64,000 nt of DNA, from the NCBI GenBank assembly GCA_028583415.1, contig CM053272.1, positions 70,699,939 to 70,763,938 of the forward strand, read 5' to 3'. A model generated the notes under the pieces. That model was not told the origin of the DNA. It was given only the letters and a program-made list of their open reading frames with translations, and made no database searches. Positions 35,052-45,766 of the stretch are shown here, piece after piece (positions within the stretch are counted from its first letter, which is position 1; every line of letters begins with the position of its first letter). This DNA comes from Protea cynaroides. Lineage: Eukaryota; Streptophyta; Magnoliopsida; Proteales; Proteaceae. A program made the position numbers and the translations under genes.

Positions 35052-35440
35052 CTTGGAGATGATGATGGACACTTTGACCGGAGGGGAATGGTTGCTCGAT
35101 GTCCGGAGGGGCTGTAAAAACTCACTGTTGGTGAGTGGGATCGTAGACTCAGAGAGAACCAAGAAGAAGAAGTGAGAAAAATGACTCAAAATCGCGTGTT
35201 TTAAACCGATTTTAGGTTGTCTGGTCGGATTTTTTGACTCCTAGAGTTGATCGGACAGTTGATCGGACACTCTCGGGACATCTCTCAGAGTTTTTTCGGT
35301 ACATTGTCCAGTGCAACTAATTAGCAGATCAGATAGCCGACCGAAAAAAAATTTTAACTGTCCGAACATATCCGGCAGGCTGACCAGTAGATCAAAATAG
35401 GGGGAACCTAGTACTTGTCAAGGGCGATCAGACAAATTTT
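35052..35440 (-). promoter_or_regulatory. Leader exon and probable promoter region of the antisense gene, TE-C
   Basis: On the minus strand a pyrimidine-rich leader (35052-35190) precedes the donor. Beyond it, 35205-35440 is a block of words such as GATCGGACAG, GGTCGGA and GATCAGACAAATT. The same word dialect appears in the two blocks of TE-C's LTRs (31060-31135, 31655-31830). No convincing TATA box was found. Confidence 0.45.
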
Positions 35441-36154
35441 TTTTTTGTGTATGTCTTGATGTTCTGTTCTACTCGGATTTTTATTTATGCACCGTATGGG
35501 ACTAACCCTTTGAATTATTAGAATTTTGTTCATTGCCTCATACATGATTGGCTCTGTAAATCTTTCGAGGATCGTAGACTGAATGGCAAGTCATACTTGT
35601 CTCACCCCATTTTCGACGTATCGGTACTATGGAATGCAACAGGATCTCTCCATCCTATTAGGGCACAAGAAATCCCCTTCCAGTCTGCATGTCACGGTAT
35701 TCCACCAATCAACCTCAAGCATTATTATAAACATTTCAGAGTAACATAAACATTTTCAAATTTTCATTCCCAATTAAAACATTTATAAAGAAACCAAAAA
35801 ATGATTATGAAGCAAAAGTCTTATAGATTAAAACCAATTAATTTTAAGCTGACATCTATTGATTTTAAGGTTCCAAAACCAAATTAAAAAATTATTCAAA
35901 TATCTCTAATCCATAATAATTAAAATGTCATTATCCTAATCCAAAATAAATGAAACCATTGTTTAAAGTTTATTTAAACATAAACCCAAATAAAATAAAT
36001 CTCAATCTAAGAAAATAAAACATGAGCTCAGCCTCTGCTCAAGAACCACACTACGAAATGCTCAAGGATCATGAATATCTTCCTCAGGTTCACTATCCTC
36101 ATCCTCCATACCAGATGACCAGCTACCCGAAGCATCGAGCGAAGGACCTGCAAG

Positions 36155-36437
36155 ATGGAAGATGCGCATGATCCATCGTGTGAGTACAACCAAAGTGTTT
36201 TTTATTAAGTTTATTTATGTTTGAGTATCAAAACATGTAATGGTTTATTTACTTTATGTCTTGAGTTGTTTAGAGATAATTGGATGTAATTACTTATTTA
36301 TCATTGTTAGACCTCAGTTCATTATTTATAAAAACTTCTACTATTTAATTATTACCTCTGATTATTTACTTTATGTCTTGAGTTGGTTTATTGACGGTTC
36401 ATCACACCACTGGTCAGTCCAGAATTGGGGTATGATA
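36155..36437 (+). repeat. Remnant of TE-A 5' LTR
   Basis: Aligns with about 45440-45766 of the 3' LTR, starting at the end of the mini-ORF (CCATCGTGTGAGTACAACC) and ending GGGGTATGATA. A short internal piece (CCATGGAATGTG region) is missing relative to the 3' LTR. Confidence 0.85.
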
Positions 36438-36438
36438 G

Positions 36439-36454
36439 CTTGGTATCAGAGCTC
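36439..36454 (+). other. Primer-binding site of TE-A
   Basis: CTTGGTATCAGAGCTC starts two bases after the LTR end. TGGTATCAGAGC is the standard sequence complementary to plant initiator Met tRNA used by Ty3/gypsy chromoviruses. Confidence 0.9.
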
Positions 36455-36729
36455 TCAGGTTTTGCCCATTTGACTTAACTACTTCCATGTGAATCATGAA
36501 CTGAGTTAGGAAAACTAAAACTTGTAATAAGAACACACCATAAGCATCTTGTTGTTTGAAACATAAACTAAGAAAGAGAATAATGCACATATGTAAATGA
36601 GAAACAAACTATATATATGCCAAAATGAAAGTAAGAAAAATGTATATCTGAATTAGAGTACGGTCCACAATCCGGACAATTACTCTGTAGTATAAACGAG
36701 AGAAAAAAATAAAAAGAGCAATCATGGAA

Positions 36730-37977
36730 CTGGGGTGTAGGTGGAAGAGGTGCCTCATGGTCTCGATCATAGTCTTCAGCATATACTCTCGTGAGCCAGG
36801 CTACTTGAGTCTGGGTCACTTGGAGACTAGCCTCTAGATCTACTACCTGCTGGCCTGTAGAGCGCTGAGCATCTAGGATCTCTCCTATCCTCTAATCTGT
36901 AGCAAGATGGGCGTCTCGAATCTCACGCAATAACACCATCATGCCATTTGATGGAGGACGTGAAGGACCAGCCGTGTGAGAAGACCGAGAAGGGCTGGCT
37001 CCTGTAGAATGCTGCAGTAATGGAGGAGGTATGGCATCCACATCCATGTACATCTGGTCATCATCCTCCTCATCATCACTCTTGTTTGCCGCTACCGCTC
37101 CTGCCTCCGCATCTATTGTCGTCACCCGAGTAAGAGGACATCTCATGGCATTCCTTTAATCATCACTGACCTATACCTCTCTCATCCCCATCCTACAGAT
37201 GGCATCCCAATCAAAGTCAGCTGAGAAGGTGTCTTCATAGATCCTTTCATCCTTTAAGTTTACCTATAGGCGAGAGAGCAGAGTGGTGATCAACTGTCCA
37301 TAGGGCAAGTTACCTCTCGAATCAGGCATCGTGGCTCTATGCATAGTCCGGATGATAATGTAAGGGAGACAGACAGGCTGCCTAGTGTAGATACAATATA
37401 GTAAGTACTGAGTCAACTGGGAGACCATTTCATAATGTCCACCCTGAGGAATCAGATTATGCTGGATAATCTTACAGTATACCCGTGGCTCAGGATGCAA
37501 GTTAACTACCTTCACCTCCCAGCGGTCATAACGAAGAATTTGACTACATACCTCTACGAGCATAGCAGTGGTTAAGAACTTGGGTTCCTTAGGAGCACAG
37601 TAGACCAAGGGATCGGTGCTTGAGATACCCAGAAGATCCGCCAGCTATTGGGTATTGAAAGAGATAGGAACCTCTTTCACCTAAATAGTGATCCGAAGCT
37701 CTCTTCCACTGTCTATATCCTCTGGATCACCCTCAACCTGTAGGTTGCAGTAGAACTGCTTTACCAAATCTGGATGGGTGCAACCCTCGTATAAGATCAT
37801 GGGAAGCCAGCCCATCTCTCCAAATGCCCTCTCCACATTAAATAGGGCTAAGTAGGCTAAATTGATACACCAACCCCCTTCAACCTTTTTCCGATGATAC
37901 CAGGGATACTATACCTCCGCTTCGATGGACCTGAAGCAACGAGAGTCATGGACTCTGGGAACCTTGGTACCAACCAT
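36730..37977 (-). pseudogene. Antisense gene of TE-A
   Basis: Minus strand, ATG at 37977 (MVGTKVPRVHDSRCFRSIE) five bases after the acceptor CTCGTAG. The best open part (37608-37264) reads VYCAPKEPKFL, YCKIIQHNLIPQGGHY, LTQYLLYCIYTRQPVCLPYI and GNLPYGQLITTLL, collinear with the TE-C copy. Then an acidic DDEEDDDQMYMDVD stretch, a Ser/Pro linker and a coiled-coil-like tail ending EDYDRDHEAPLP. Several stops. In this copy the C-terminal frame runs on to 36568 because the stop seen in TE-C and TE-J is lost. Confidence 0.75.
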
Positions 37978-37982
37978 GATAA

Positions 37983-38407
37983 CTACGAGAAAAATTAATA
38001 AGAAAACATAAAAAGTTAGAAATTTGGACAGCATAACGGCATAAAATGGGAAAAAGCCTCACTTTTCACCCAAATACTTGGGCAAAGTACTTACATGGGG
38101 CACAAACCATCCTACAACAATCAATCAATAGAAAATTTCCACCAATTAAAATAGAGTTGAAGAAATTTTGAAATTTGACATTTTCCCCGAATTCTAGGTC
38201 AAAATTGAGATTTTCAAATTTTAACAAAACCAACCGATGAAACTCAAATTTTCTTGAGGGCTTTCATCAGTTGGGCAGCCAATAGCAAGGACCACTAATA
38301 AAAATCAAAATTTTACGGTCAAATAGATGTCAATTTGCAGAAAACCCTATAAATGACGAAAACTTAAGTATTAAAGCTTAAAAATAAGAAAAGAGTAAAG
38401 AACATAC
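37983..38407 (-). other. Intron of the antisense gene, TE-A
   Basis: Donor CCTTAAG/GTATGT at 38407 and acceptor TTTTTCTCGTAG at 37983 on the minus strand, 425 bp. Confidence 0.7.
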
Positions 38408-38720
38408 CTTAAGGAATAGGATTAAGATTGTTGACCGACGGAGAAACCACCAAATCCGTGCGATTGACACTGTAGCAACCCAGTGTGGCTAGCTGAATTG
38501 AGACTATAGGAGAACAATAGAGAATAAGAGGGAAAAGTTTCGAAACAGGTTTAAAAACCTGATTTTTGAATCGTGCGGTTGCATAATTCGACCAAAATAG
38601 TCAACCATACTATCGACTATACGATCGACCATAGGGTCTCAGGAAGTTGCCAGGGTTCTTATGGTCGAACATAAGGTCGCATATAATGCGACCGTATGAT
38701 GTCGACCATACAATTGCCTG
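38408..38720 (-). promoter_or_regulatory. Leader exon and word block upstream of the TE-A antisense gene
   Basis: Leader 38408-38560 on the minus strand, then at about 38575-38720 a cluster of words GTCGACCATAC, GCGACCGTATG and CGATCGACCATAGGG. The same words fill the two blocks of TE-A's LTR (43618-43760, 44265-44420). Position between gag and the antisense gene suggests a promoter or enhancer; this is inference. Confidence 0.45.
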
Positions 38721-38856
38721 TTGTCTGTTTTGGCTCTAGTAGACCTAATGCCTCTTAATTTTTTCTCTCCTTTTATTTTGGGACTAACAAAATACTACCA
38801 TTCCATCTTGTCTCACATGTGTAGCCTTCCCAATACTATTCTACCCAGGAGTTTAA

Positions 38857-40107
38857 ATGGCCAGGCATAGATCAAGCAGAAGGAGACAGAATGCAAACCT
38901 ACCTCCACCACCTACGAAGGTCAATGCCAATGAAAATCACGAAGGACAAGAAGAAGATGTTGGGAATCAAAATGTTGCACCTCAGAATGTTCACACCCAA
39001 GCAAACCCGACTAACTTACCAGCACCACCAATAGATTTGGCCACTGTTGTGATGAATTTAGCACAACAGGTATAACAGTTGCATCAGATGCAGACTAATA
39101 TATGCAAGCTACCTTGGGGATTGCACCACTAGCTATAAATCCCACACCAACACCTGTTGTTAGCCGCACTGTGCCTCCTGCACTTGTTGTTAATAATATA
39201 GTTTCCATTACACCTGTGGAGAACAACACCGTACCCACAATACAACAAACTCCAGCAATGCAAACCCCAATCTAGAATCTCAGAGCACAACAAGGGATGA
39301 ACAACTCAGGGAATTACCAGAATCAGCCACCTGTATAAGGCTACTATGCGCAAAATCAGCTTGACCACTCCAGGCTGATCGAGCATTTTCTAAAGAAACC
39401 AAAGGAGTTCATGGGAAAGTCATCAGATCCATTGTGCTAGCTCACTGGATTGACGAAATGAAAAGAAATTTCATGATGATGACTATTACAGAAGAGGAAA
39501 AAGTATTGTGTGCAACATTTATGCTCAAAGGAGATGCACACCACTGGTAGAAATCCACTCGAGGTTATCCGTTGACCAAGTACACCCAGTTAACCTGGGC
39601 TATCTTCAAAGAAGCTTTCTTCGAGAAGTATTTTCCCAAGAGTTTTAGGGATCTAATGGAAAAAGAATTTTTGATTCTATATCAAGGTTAGATGACTATC
39701 GATGCTTATCAACAGCGTTATGAGGAGCTGTTCTTCTTTGCTCCTGCCAGTATGCATGAGGAAGATACTAAAACATTATGGGACTTAGGGAAAGTATTCA
39801 AGAGCATGCATTGGGACTGGAAAAGAAGATATACAATGAAGTTGTGTAAAAAGCATGAGTTTTGGAGTCTAGTCAAAGAAAGAATTACTTTTCTTAAAGC
39901 AGGGGTATCAAGAGGCCTAGTGAAAATTCATTTAATGGAGGGAATACAAGGACCTTTAAGCCTTTCTGTACTCAAGGCTTCAATGCAACAATCAAGACTA
40001 CCCCAACAGCCCAACCTCAACAGAAGTAGGGTAATATTGGAGTCAAATGCTTCAACTGTAATCAAGTAGGGCATTATTCAAGAGATTTCCCTAAGCCAAG
40101 GAAGTAG
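38857..40107 (+). pseudogene. TE-A gag
   Basis: Starts at ATG 38857 (MARHRSSRRRQNANLPPPP), with a basic then Pro/Asn-rich N-terminus. The capsid part is broken by stops (DHSRLIEHFLKKPKEF, then the AFFEKYFPKSFRD region near 39620). The last open stretch is 39692-40069. The zinc knuckle reads CFNCNQVGHYSRDF at about 40051, with the final Cys replaced by Phe. Confidence 0.85.
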
Positions 40108-40204
40108 CTACAACAAGGAAAAATTTATGCAGTTACTTCTGAGGATACTGCCGCATCGCCTAATGTGGTCACAGGTATGATTCAACCTTATGTTTTAGAA
40201 TAAC

Positions 40205-40510
40205 TTGTGTGAGCATGTGACTAAATTAAGTAAAATCATAGGTATCGTACCTATAGCTAACATACCAGCCAGAGTGCTTTTTGACTCTGAAGCCACACAC
40301 TCATTTATATCCTTGTCTTTCAAAAATAAGCTAGATATACCCCTCAAACCTTTAGATTACAAGCTACTAGTATGGTCACCTATGGGATTAGAAGCAGAAT
40401 TAGACCAAGGTTATGGACCATGTCCAGTTCTCATAAATGGACGAAGTTTGGACACCAACCTGGTGCAACTCGAGATGGCAGACTTTGACGTCATTCTAGG
40501 GATGGACTAG
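40205..40510 (+). pseudogene. TE-A protease
   Basis: About 100 open codons: VLFDSEATHSFISLSF (Gly of the DSGATHSF motif is Glu) and VILGMD at the end, where the next codon (Trp in the family) is TAG. Confidence 0.85.
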
Positions 40511-40719
40511 TTATCCCATCATTTTTGCGAGTTTACTTTGTGTTGAAAATAAGATATCATTCAAAGACAAGGGAGGAGCAGAAATCAGTTTTACAGGAAC
40601 CAAACTTTCCCTATAAATAAAAACTCATTCTTTTTGCATTAAAAGCTAGGAAATACCTCAAAAAAGGAGGAGTTGGGTACTTAGTGTCCGTGGTTGACCT
40701 CACCAAGGAAGCCCCATGA

Positions 40720-41290
40720 ATGGAAGACATTGAAGTTGTGTGTGAATTTCTGGATGTATTTTCCATAGAATTATCAGGATTGCCACTCGATCGAGCGACA
40801 GAGTTCGTTATAGACCTTATACCAGGGGCTGCACCAGTATCTAAGGCACCCTATCGAATGGCTCCTACTGAATTGAATGAATTAAAGGTACAATTACAAG
40901 AGTTGCTAGACAAGGGTTATATCTAACCCAATATATCATCAGTTGAAGATCAAGAAAGGTAATATTCTGAAAACAGCATTCAGAACCAGTTATGGACATT
41001 ACGAATTTCTAGTTATGTCTTTTGGATTGACTAACGCACCTACAACTTTTATGGAACTCATGAATTGGGTATTCCACGATATACTGGATATATCGGTCAT
41101 TGTATTTATAGACGACATCCTAGTCTACTCCAAAGACAAAGAGACTTATATAACAAATCTTAGAGCCTCTCTTCAGTGACTAAGAAAAGAAAAGCTTTAC
41201 GCTAAATTTACTAAGTGTGAGTTCTGGCAAAATGAAGTCGCTTTCTTAGGCCATGTTGTATCGACTGAAGGAATTAAAGTGGATCCTAGC
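40720..41290 (+). pseudogene. TE-A reverse transcriptase with internal deletion
   Basis: Opens LSGLPLDRATEFVIDLIPG, APYRMAPTELNELK, LLDKGYI, then a stop and a jump straight to the YHQLKIK region. The fingers and the first catalytic Asp (KIDL) are deleted, roughly 70 codons compared with the copy at 50398. The rest is good: TAFRTSYGHYEF, SFGLTNAPTTF, VFIDDILVYSKD (both Asp present). Confidence 0.9.
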
Positions 41291-41840
41291 AAGATTAAAG
41301 TCATTGTGAAATAGAAAACACCTAAAAATGTTGCCAAAATTAGAAGCTTCTTGGGTTTAGTTGGGTATTTTTGACGATTCATGAAAGATTACTCTAGAAT
41401 CGTTGTACCTCTCACCAGTCTGACTAAGAAAGGGGAAAAGTTATTTGGACCAACAAATGTGAAGAATATTTCCAAACATTGAAGGCAAGATTGATATCGG
41501 CTCCTATCTTGACTATTTTGATCCCGGAACAGAGCAAGTAATTGCGTATGCTTCAAGATAATTAAAGGCACATGAGAAGAATTACCTTACTCATGACCTG
41601 GAGTTAGAAACTGTGGTACATGCTGTCAAGATATAGAGATACTACCCGTTTGGAGAAAAATTTCAGATTAAGTCAGACCATAAGAGTCTTACTCATCTCT
41701 TCAATCAGAAGGAGTTGAACATGAGACAGAGAAGATGGTTGGAGTTGCTAAAGGATTACGATTGTGATATCCAATATCATCCAGGGAAGGCTAATGTAAT
41801 TGCTGATGCACTAAGCAGAAAAGCGATGACAAAATCTCAG
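41291..41840 (+). pseudogene. TE-A RNase H, deleted
   Basis: After IRSFLGLVGYF and VPLTSLTKKGEK, the segment with the first catalytic Asp (SDAS...GCVLMQ) is missing. It resumes VIAYASR, HEKNYLTHDLELE, IKSDHKSLTHLFNQKEL, QRRWLELLKDYDCDIQYHPG and ADALSRKAM. Confidence 0.85.
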
Positions 41841-41909
41841 GAAGAAGCTAGCACAAATGCTGCAATGTGCATCATAGGAAGAGTATTCAATTGTGGTAGT
41901 GAGTAGTTC

Positions 41910-43100
41910 ATGATTGATAAACCGGGTGGATCGACCGACCTAGGGTTTATTCATCGATTTTCCAATATGTTCGCTATATTGAAGATTGTTCCTGATTTAT
42001 TGGACGAAGTGAAAACGATGATCAAATCAGACCCATATTTGAGAACAATACAAGAAGATTTAGAAAAGGGTAGGACCATTCCTGATTTCACTTTGGATTC
42101 CAAAAGGACATTAAGGTACAAGGGAAGAGTGTGCGTACCTGAAAGTAATGATTTAGACATCAGACACAGACTAATGAGGGAAGCTCATTCGACATTTTAT
42201 TCGGTACATCCTGGGAGTACAAAGATGTATCCTGATCTAAAGAAACTATATAGGTGGAGAGGAATGAAAGTGGATGTAGCTAGACATGTGTCTCAATGCC
42301 TAAATTATCAGCAGGTAAAGGCGAAAAGATAAAGACTTACAGGCTTGTTAAAACCACTACCTGAATCAGCTTGAAAATGGGACTGCATTACTATCGACTT
42401 CGTTATAGGGTTACCATTGACTCCCAGAGTAGTTGACACAGTCTGGGTGATTGTAGATCGTTTAACTAAGATAGCTCATTTCATAGCTATACGACCTTAG
42501 TATACCCTGGAGAGGCTAGCTAAGTTGTATGTGGATAATATTGTTAGATTGCATGGTGTACCTAAAAGTATCATTTCTGACAGAGATCTACGCTTTACCT
42601 CAAAGTTCTGAAAAGGATTGTAGAAGGCTATGGGTACAACAATGAAGTTCAGTACTGCATTTCACCCTTAGATCGATGGACAGTCGGAGTGCACCATTCA
42701 GATTTTAAAAGACATGCTCCGAGCTTGTGTGATTGATTTTAAAGGATCATGGGATGAGAAGTTACCGTTGATCGAGTTTTCTTACAACAACAGCTATCAA
42801 GCTACAATATAGATATCACCTTATGAAGCACTGTATGGTAGGAAGTGTCGAACTCCTTTATTTTGGAACGAGGTTGAAGAATGGAGAATTATTGGACCAA
42901 AATTTGTCGAAGAGACTTGTTGAGTAGTCAACATCATCAAGGAAAGGGTCCTAATAGCTTAGAACCATCAGAAGCAGTATGCAGACAATCGATGCCGAAA
43001 CCTTGAATTCACCATAGGTGATAAAGTATTTTTGAAAATATCCTCTATGCACGGTTTAAAACGGTTCGGATAGAAAAAAAGCCGTATCCGAGATATATTG
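41910..43100 (+). pseudogene. TE-A integrase
   Basis: H2C2 region HSTFYSVHPGSTKMYPDLKK then CLNYQQVKAKR (second Cys is Tyr). Core: IDFVIGLPLTPRVVDTVWVI (first Asp), ISDRDLRFTSKF (second Asp) and HP*IDGQSECTIQ, where the catalytic Glu is kept but Gln before it is a stop. Then WDEKLPLIEFSYNNSYQATI and ALYGRKCRTPLFWNEVEE. Several stops follow. Confidence 0.9.
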
Positions 43101-43478
43101 GACCTTATGAGATTCTGACAAGGCGTGGAAAGGTAGTGTATCAACTAATACTACCACCATCGATGTCTAATGTACATGATGTATTCCATGTTTCACAGCT
43201 GAAGAAGTACATCAGAGATCCAATACACATGCTAATGATGGATCCACCGGATTTGATTGAAGATTTGACATTCAAAGTGGTACCTTTTGAAATCACTAGT
43301 CAAAAGGTACAACGTCTTCGAAATCATGATATTTACTATGTTAAGGTTACCTGGAGAAGCCAAGATGTGGAAGAAATCACATGGGAAGAAGAGAATGCTA
43401 TGCAAAAATAATATCCTTTTCTATTCGACTCGGAAGGTATGTGTAATTTTGAAGATAAAATTTATGTAAGGGGGGAGT
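43101..43478 (+). pseudogene. TE-A chromodomain tail and polypurine tract
   Basis: YQLILPPSMSNVHDVFHVSQ followed by LKKYIRDP, then QKVQRLRNHDIYYVKVTWRS and QDVEEITWEEENAMQK, the chromodomain. One stop, then YPFLFDSEGMCNFEDKIYV. The purine tract AAGGGGGGAG at 43468-43477 abuts the LTR. Confidence 0.87.
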
Positions 43479-45766
43479 TGTAAGACCCGCACTTTACTAA
43501 CCCGGTCTAATCGTGTCGTGCTAGGTCTTCCCATCATTGCTGGATCGAGTGGACCAACCGTGTGAAGAAAGACCATGGGACCAGGTAAGCGAATCGACTC
43601 GAAAACACTTAAAATTAAGTGTATGGTCGACTACCTGGGTATGGTCGACCATACGACGAGGAATGAAGACCACTGATAATTAAACGTACAGTTGAAATGT
43701 TTAAAAAGTATGGTTGACGGATTTTGCGACCGTATGTCCGACCATATGCACCCAAATCAAACTTCAGAGTTTGGAAACTTTCCAAATAAAAGGAGGATCT
43801 CTTTCCTATTGTTGGAGAGCTCTATATGGAGAGCTTCTCTCTATATAAAGGATGTCCTCCACCTCTTTTTTCACTCTTTTGGAACATTATCAAACCCTAG
43901 ACCTAAGGAAAAAAGAGAAAGGAAGAGAAGGAGAAGAGGAGAAGGAGAAGAAGGCTAAGAGGAAGGTTTTGCAGATAAGGTTCTAGCTTTCTACTGTAAG
44001 CCAAGGTATGAAACTTATCTCTGTAGATGTATATCCTATTGAATAAGGTTTTCTATTGTGGATTGAGGATGTCAAACCATTACGATTCATGTGATCCTTT
44101 GAGTAAATCTCAAAGATAATCATGAGGGATGGGTTAGGGATAATGATTAATTTGAAACTATAAATAATGTCCATATGATAACCTTAGGATGAACCCAAGT
44201 AATGAACAGAGAAATCGACTCTGGAAGAACTCGAATTGAAAGTAATATTGACCAGAAATCATAGGGTCGCAGCTATGGTCGATCATAGGGTGACTAGAGA
44301 GTCAACCACAACCATTAGCAAGGAATTCAAGAAACGTATGGTCGTAGGTGTGGTTGCATATAGTGCGACCGTAGGGGGTCGACCATACGTGGTATGGTCA
44401 ACACAGGTATGAGACCATAGGAACAATTAGTCACCTATCAATGGTCAGATTTGACTTCCAACTACTGTAACATATTACACATGAATCCTAACTTAAATTC
44501 ATATAATTCTTGGGTTGCTAAATTGATTCAAAGTGATTTGCAAGGCTTGGAAGAAGATCAAATATCATAAAAAGGTAAGGGAACAAGACCTAAACTGACT
44601 GATTATTAACAAGCTACTTTTACTTTATTGTGTCCAATGCCATGAATGATTCGATGCTTGTATGCTTGTAATATGCATCTCACATGTCATCCAATATTAC
44701 TGCTATTCATGTTCATGCATATTTACTTTATTGTTACTACCATGTTGATTGATGATGATAGAAATAGGCATGTATTTGTGAGTGTGGTTGGTGTGCTGTA
44801 TGGGGAAGTGTGTTTCATCCCCAAACCATGCTTCACATTGACATCATCTTATCGCCATTACCTTAGCGAATCTATTACGTCGTAGGGCATCAGGGGAGGT
44901 GGTCTCAAACCGTATGGTCTTTGACTCTGCCCAGGGGGCCTTAGCTCTATCTCTATAGACGTATTGAGGGATGTTGGGGTAAGGCCTTGGATACATTTAG
45001 ATGGCATTAGGATTGATTAGTTGTGAGCCCAGTTTACAAGCCCTCGCCAATAGGGGCTTACGTGTTGGTATGGGTAGGGCATCAGGGGAAGTGTTAGCAG
45101 TGTGTGATCAGGATACTTTTGCTCTATCTCTATTCTATGGTGGGTGTATGTGAGACGGCAATGGTGTTTGATCCATTGGACAGATTCACACACTCATGTA
45201 TAGAGGTGCGATGGCCGCCAATCCTTTCTATAGCACAGTTGCAAACTTAAAACAAACCAAAGTTATTGAATTGAGTGCATGCATATATTTGCGCTTTGTT
45301 TTGTTTGCTTACTGAGCAGTGATGTGTGCTCACCCTCTAAACGTCGAATATTTTTAGTAAATGATACAGGTCCTACTATATAGGACTATGTGAACGCGCC
45401 ATCGTATGGGCACATGGCGGCTATGGACGTAGAAGCTGTGGAAGATCCGCATAATCCGTCATGCGAGTGCAACCAATGTGTTCTTTATTAAGTTTGGTTA
45501 TGTTTGAGTATCTAAACATGTAATGATTTATTTACTTTATGTCTTGAGTCATTTAGAAATAATTGGATGTAATTACTTATTTATCATTGTTAGACCTCAG
45601 TTCATTATTTATAAAGATTTTCTCTATTTAATTATTATCTCTAATTATTACCATGGAATGTGTTTGGTTTGATATGGTGGGTACGGTCTATACGAGATCC
45701 TGGTTGAACCGTTAGTTTATTGATGGTTTATTACACCATTGGTCAATCCAAAATTGGGGTGTGACA
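43479..45766 (+). repeat. 3' LTR of TE-A
   Basis: 2288 bp, TGTAAGACCCGCAC to GGGGTGTGACA. TATA box TATATAAAG 43842-43850, GA-rich leader 43895-43975, donor CCAAG/GTATGA at 44006, acceptor GATACAG at 45369 (interval 1364 bp). Word blocks of GGTCGACC/GACCATA type at 43618-43760 and 44265-44420, including the 16-base palindrome GTATGGTCGACCATAC at 43639-43654. Confidence 0.92.
45370..45491 (+). other. LTR mini-ORF, TE-A copy
   Basis: Collinear with the others, with one early stop (GPTI*DYVNAPSYGHMAAMD), ending VEDPHNPSCECNQCVLY, TAA. From the stop to the end it is open. Confidence 0.45.

Larger units (their letters stand above)
36155..45766 (+). mobile_element. TE-A: Tekay-type retrotransposon, 5' LTR truncated
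   Basis: Only the last 283 bases of the 5' LTR remain (36155-36437), followed by a perfect primer site, the antisense gene, gag-pol and a complete 3' LTR 43479-45766. It lies within LTR B'. No target duplication is seen, which fits loss of the left end together with some B' sequence. It has the best-preserved signals of the window but its coding frames are still broken. Confidence 0.88.
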
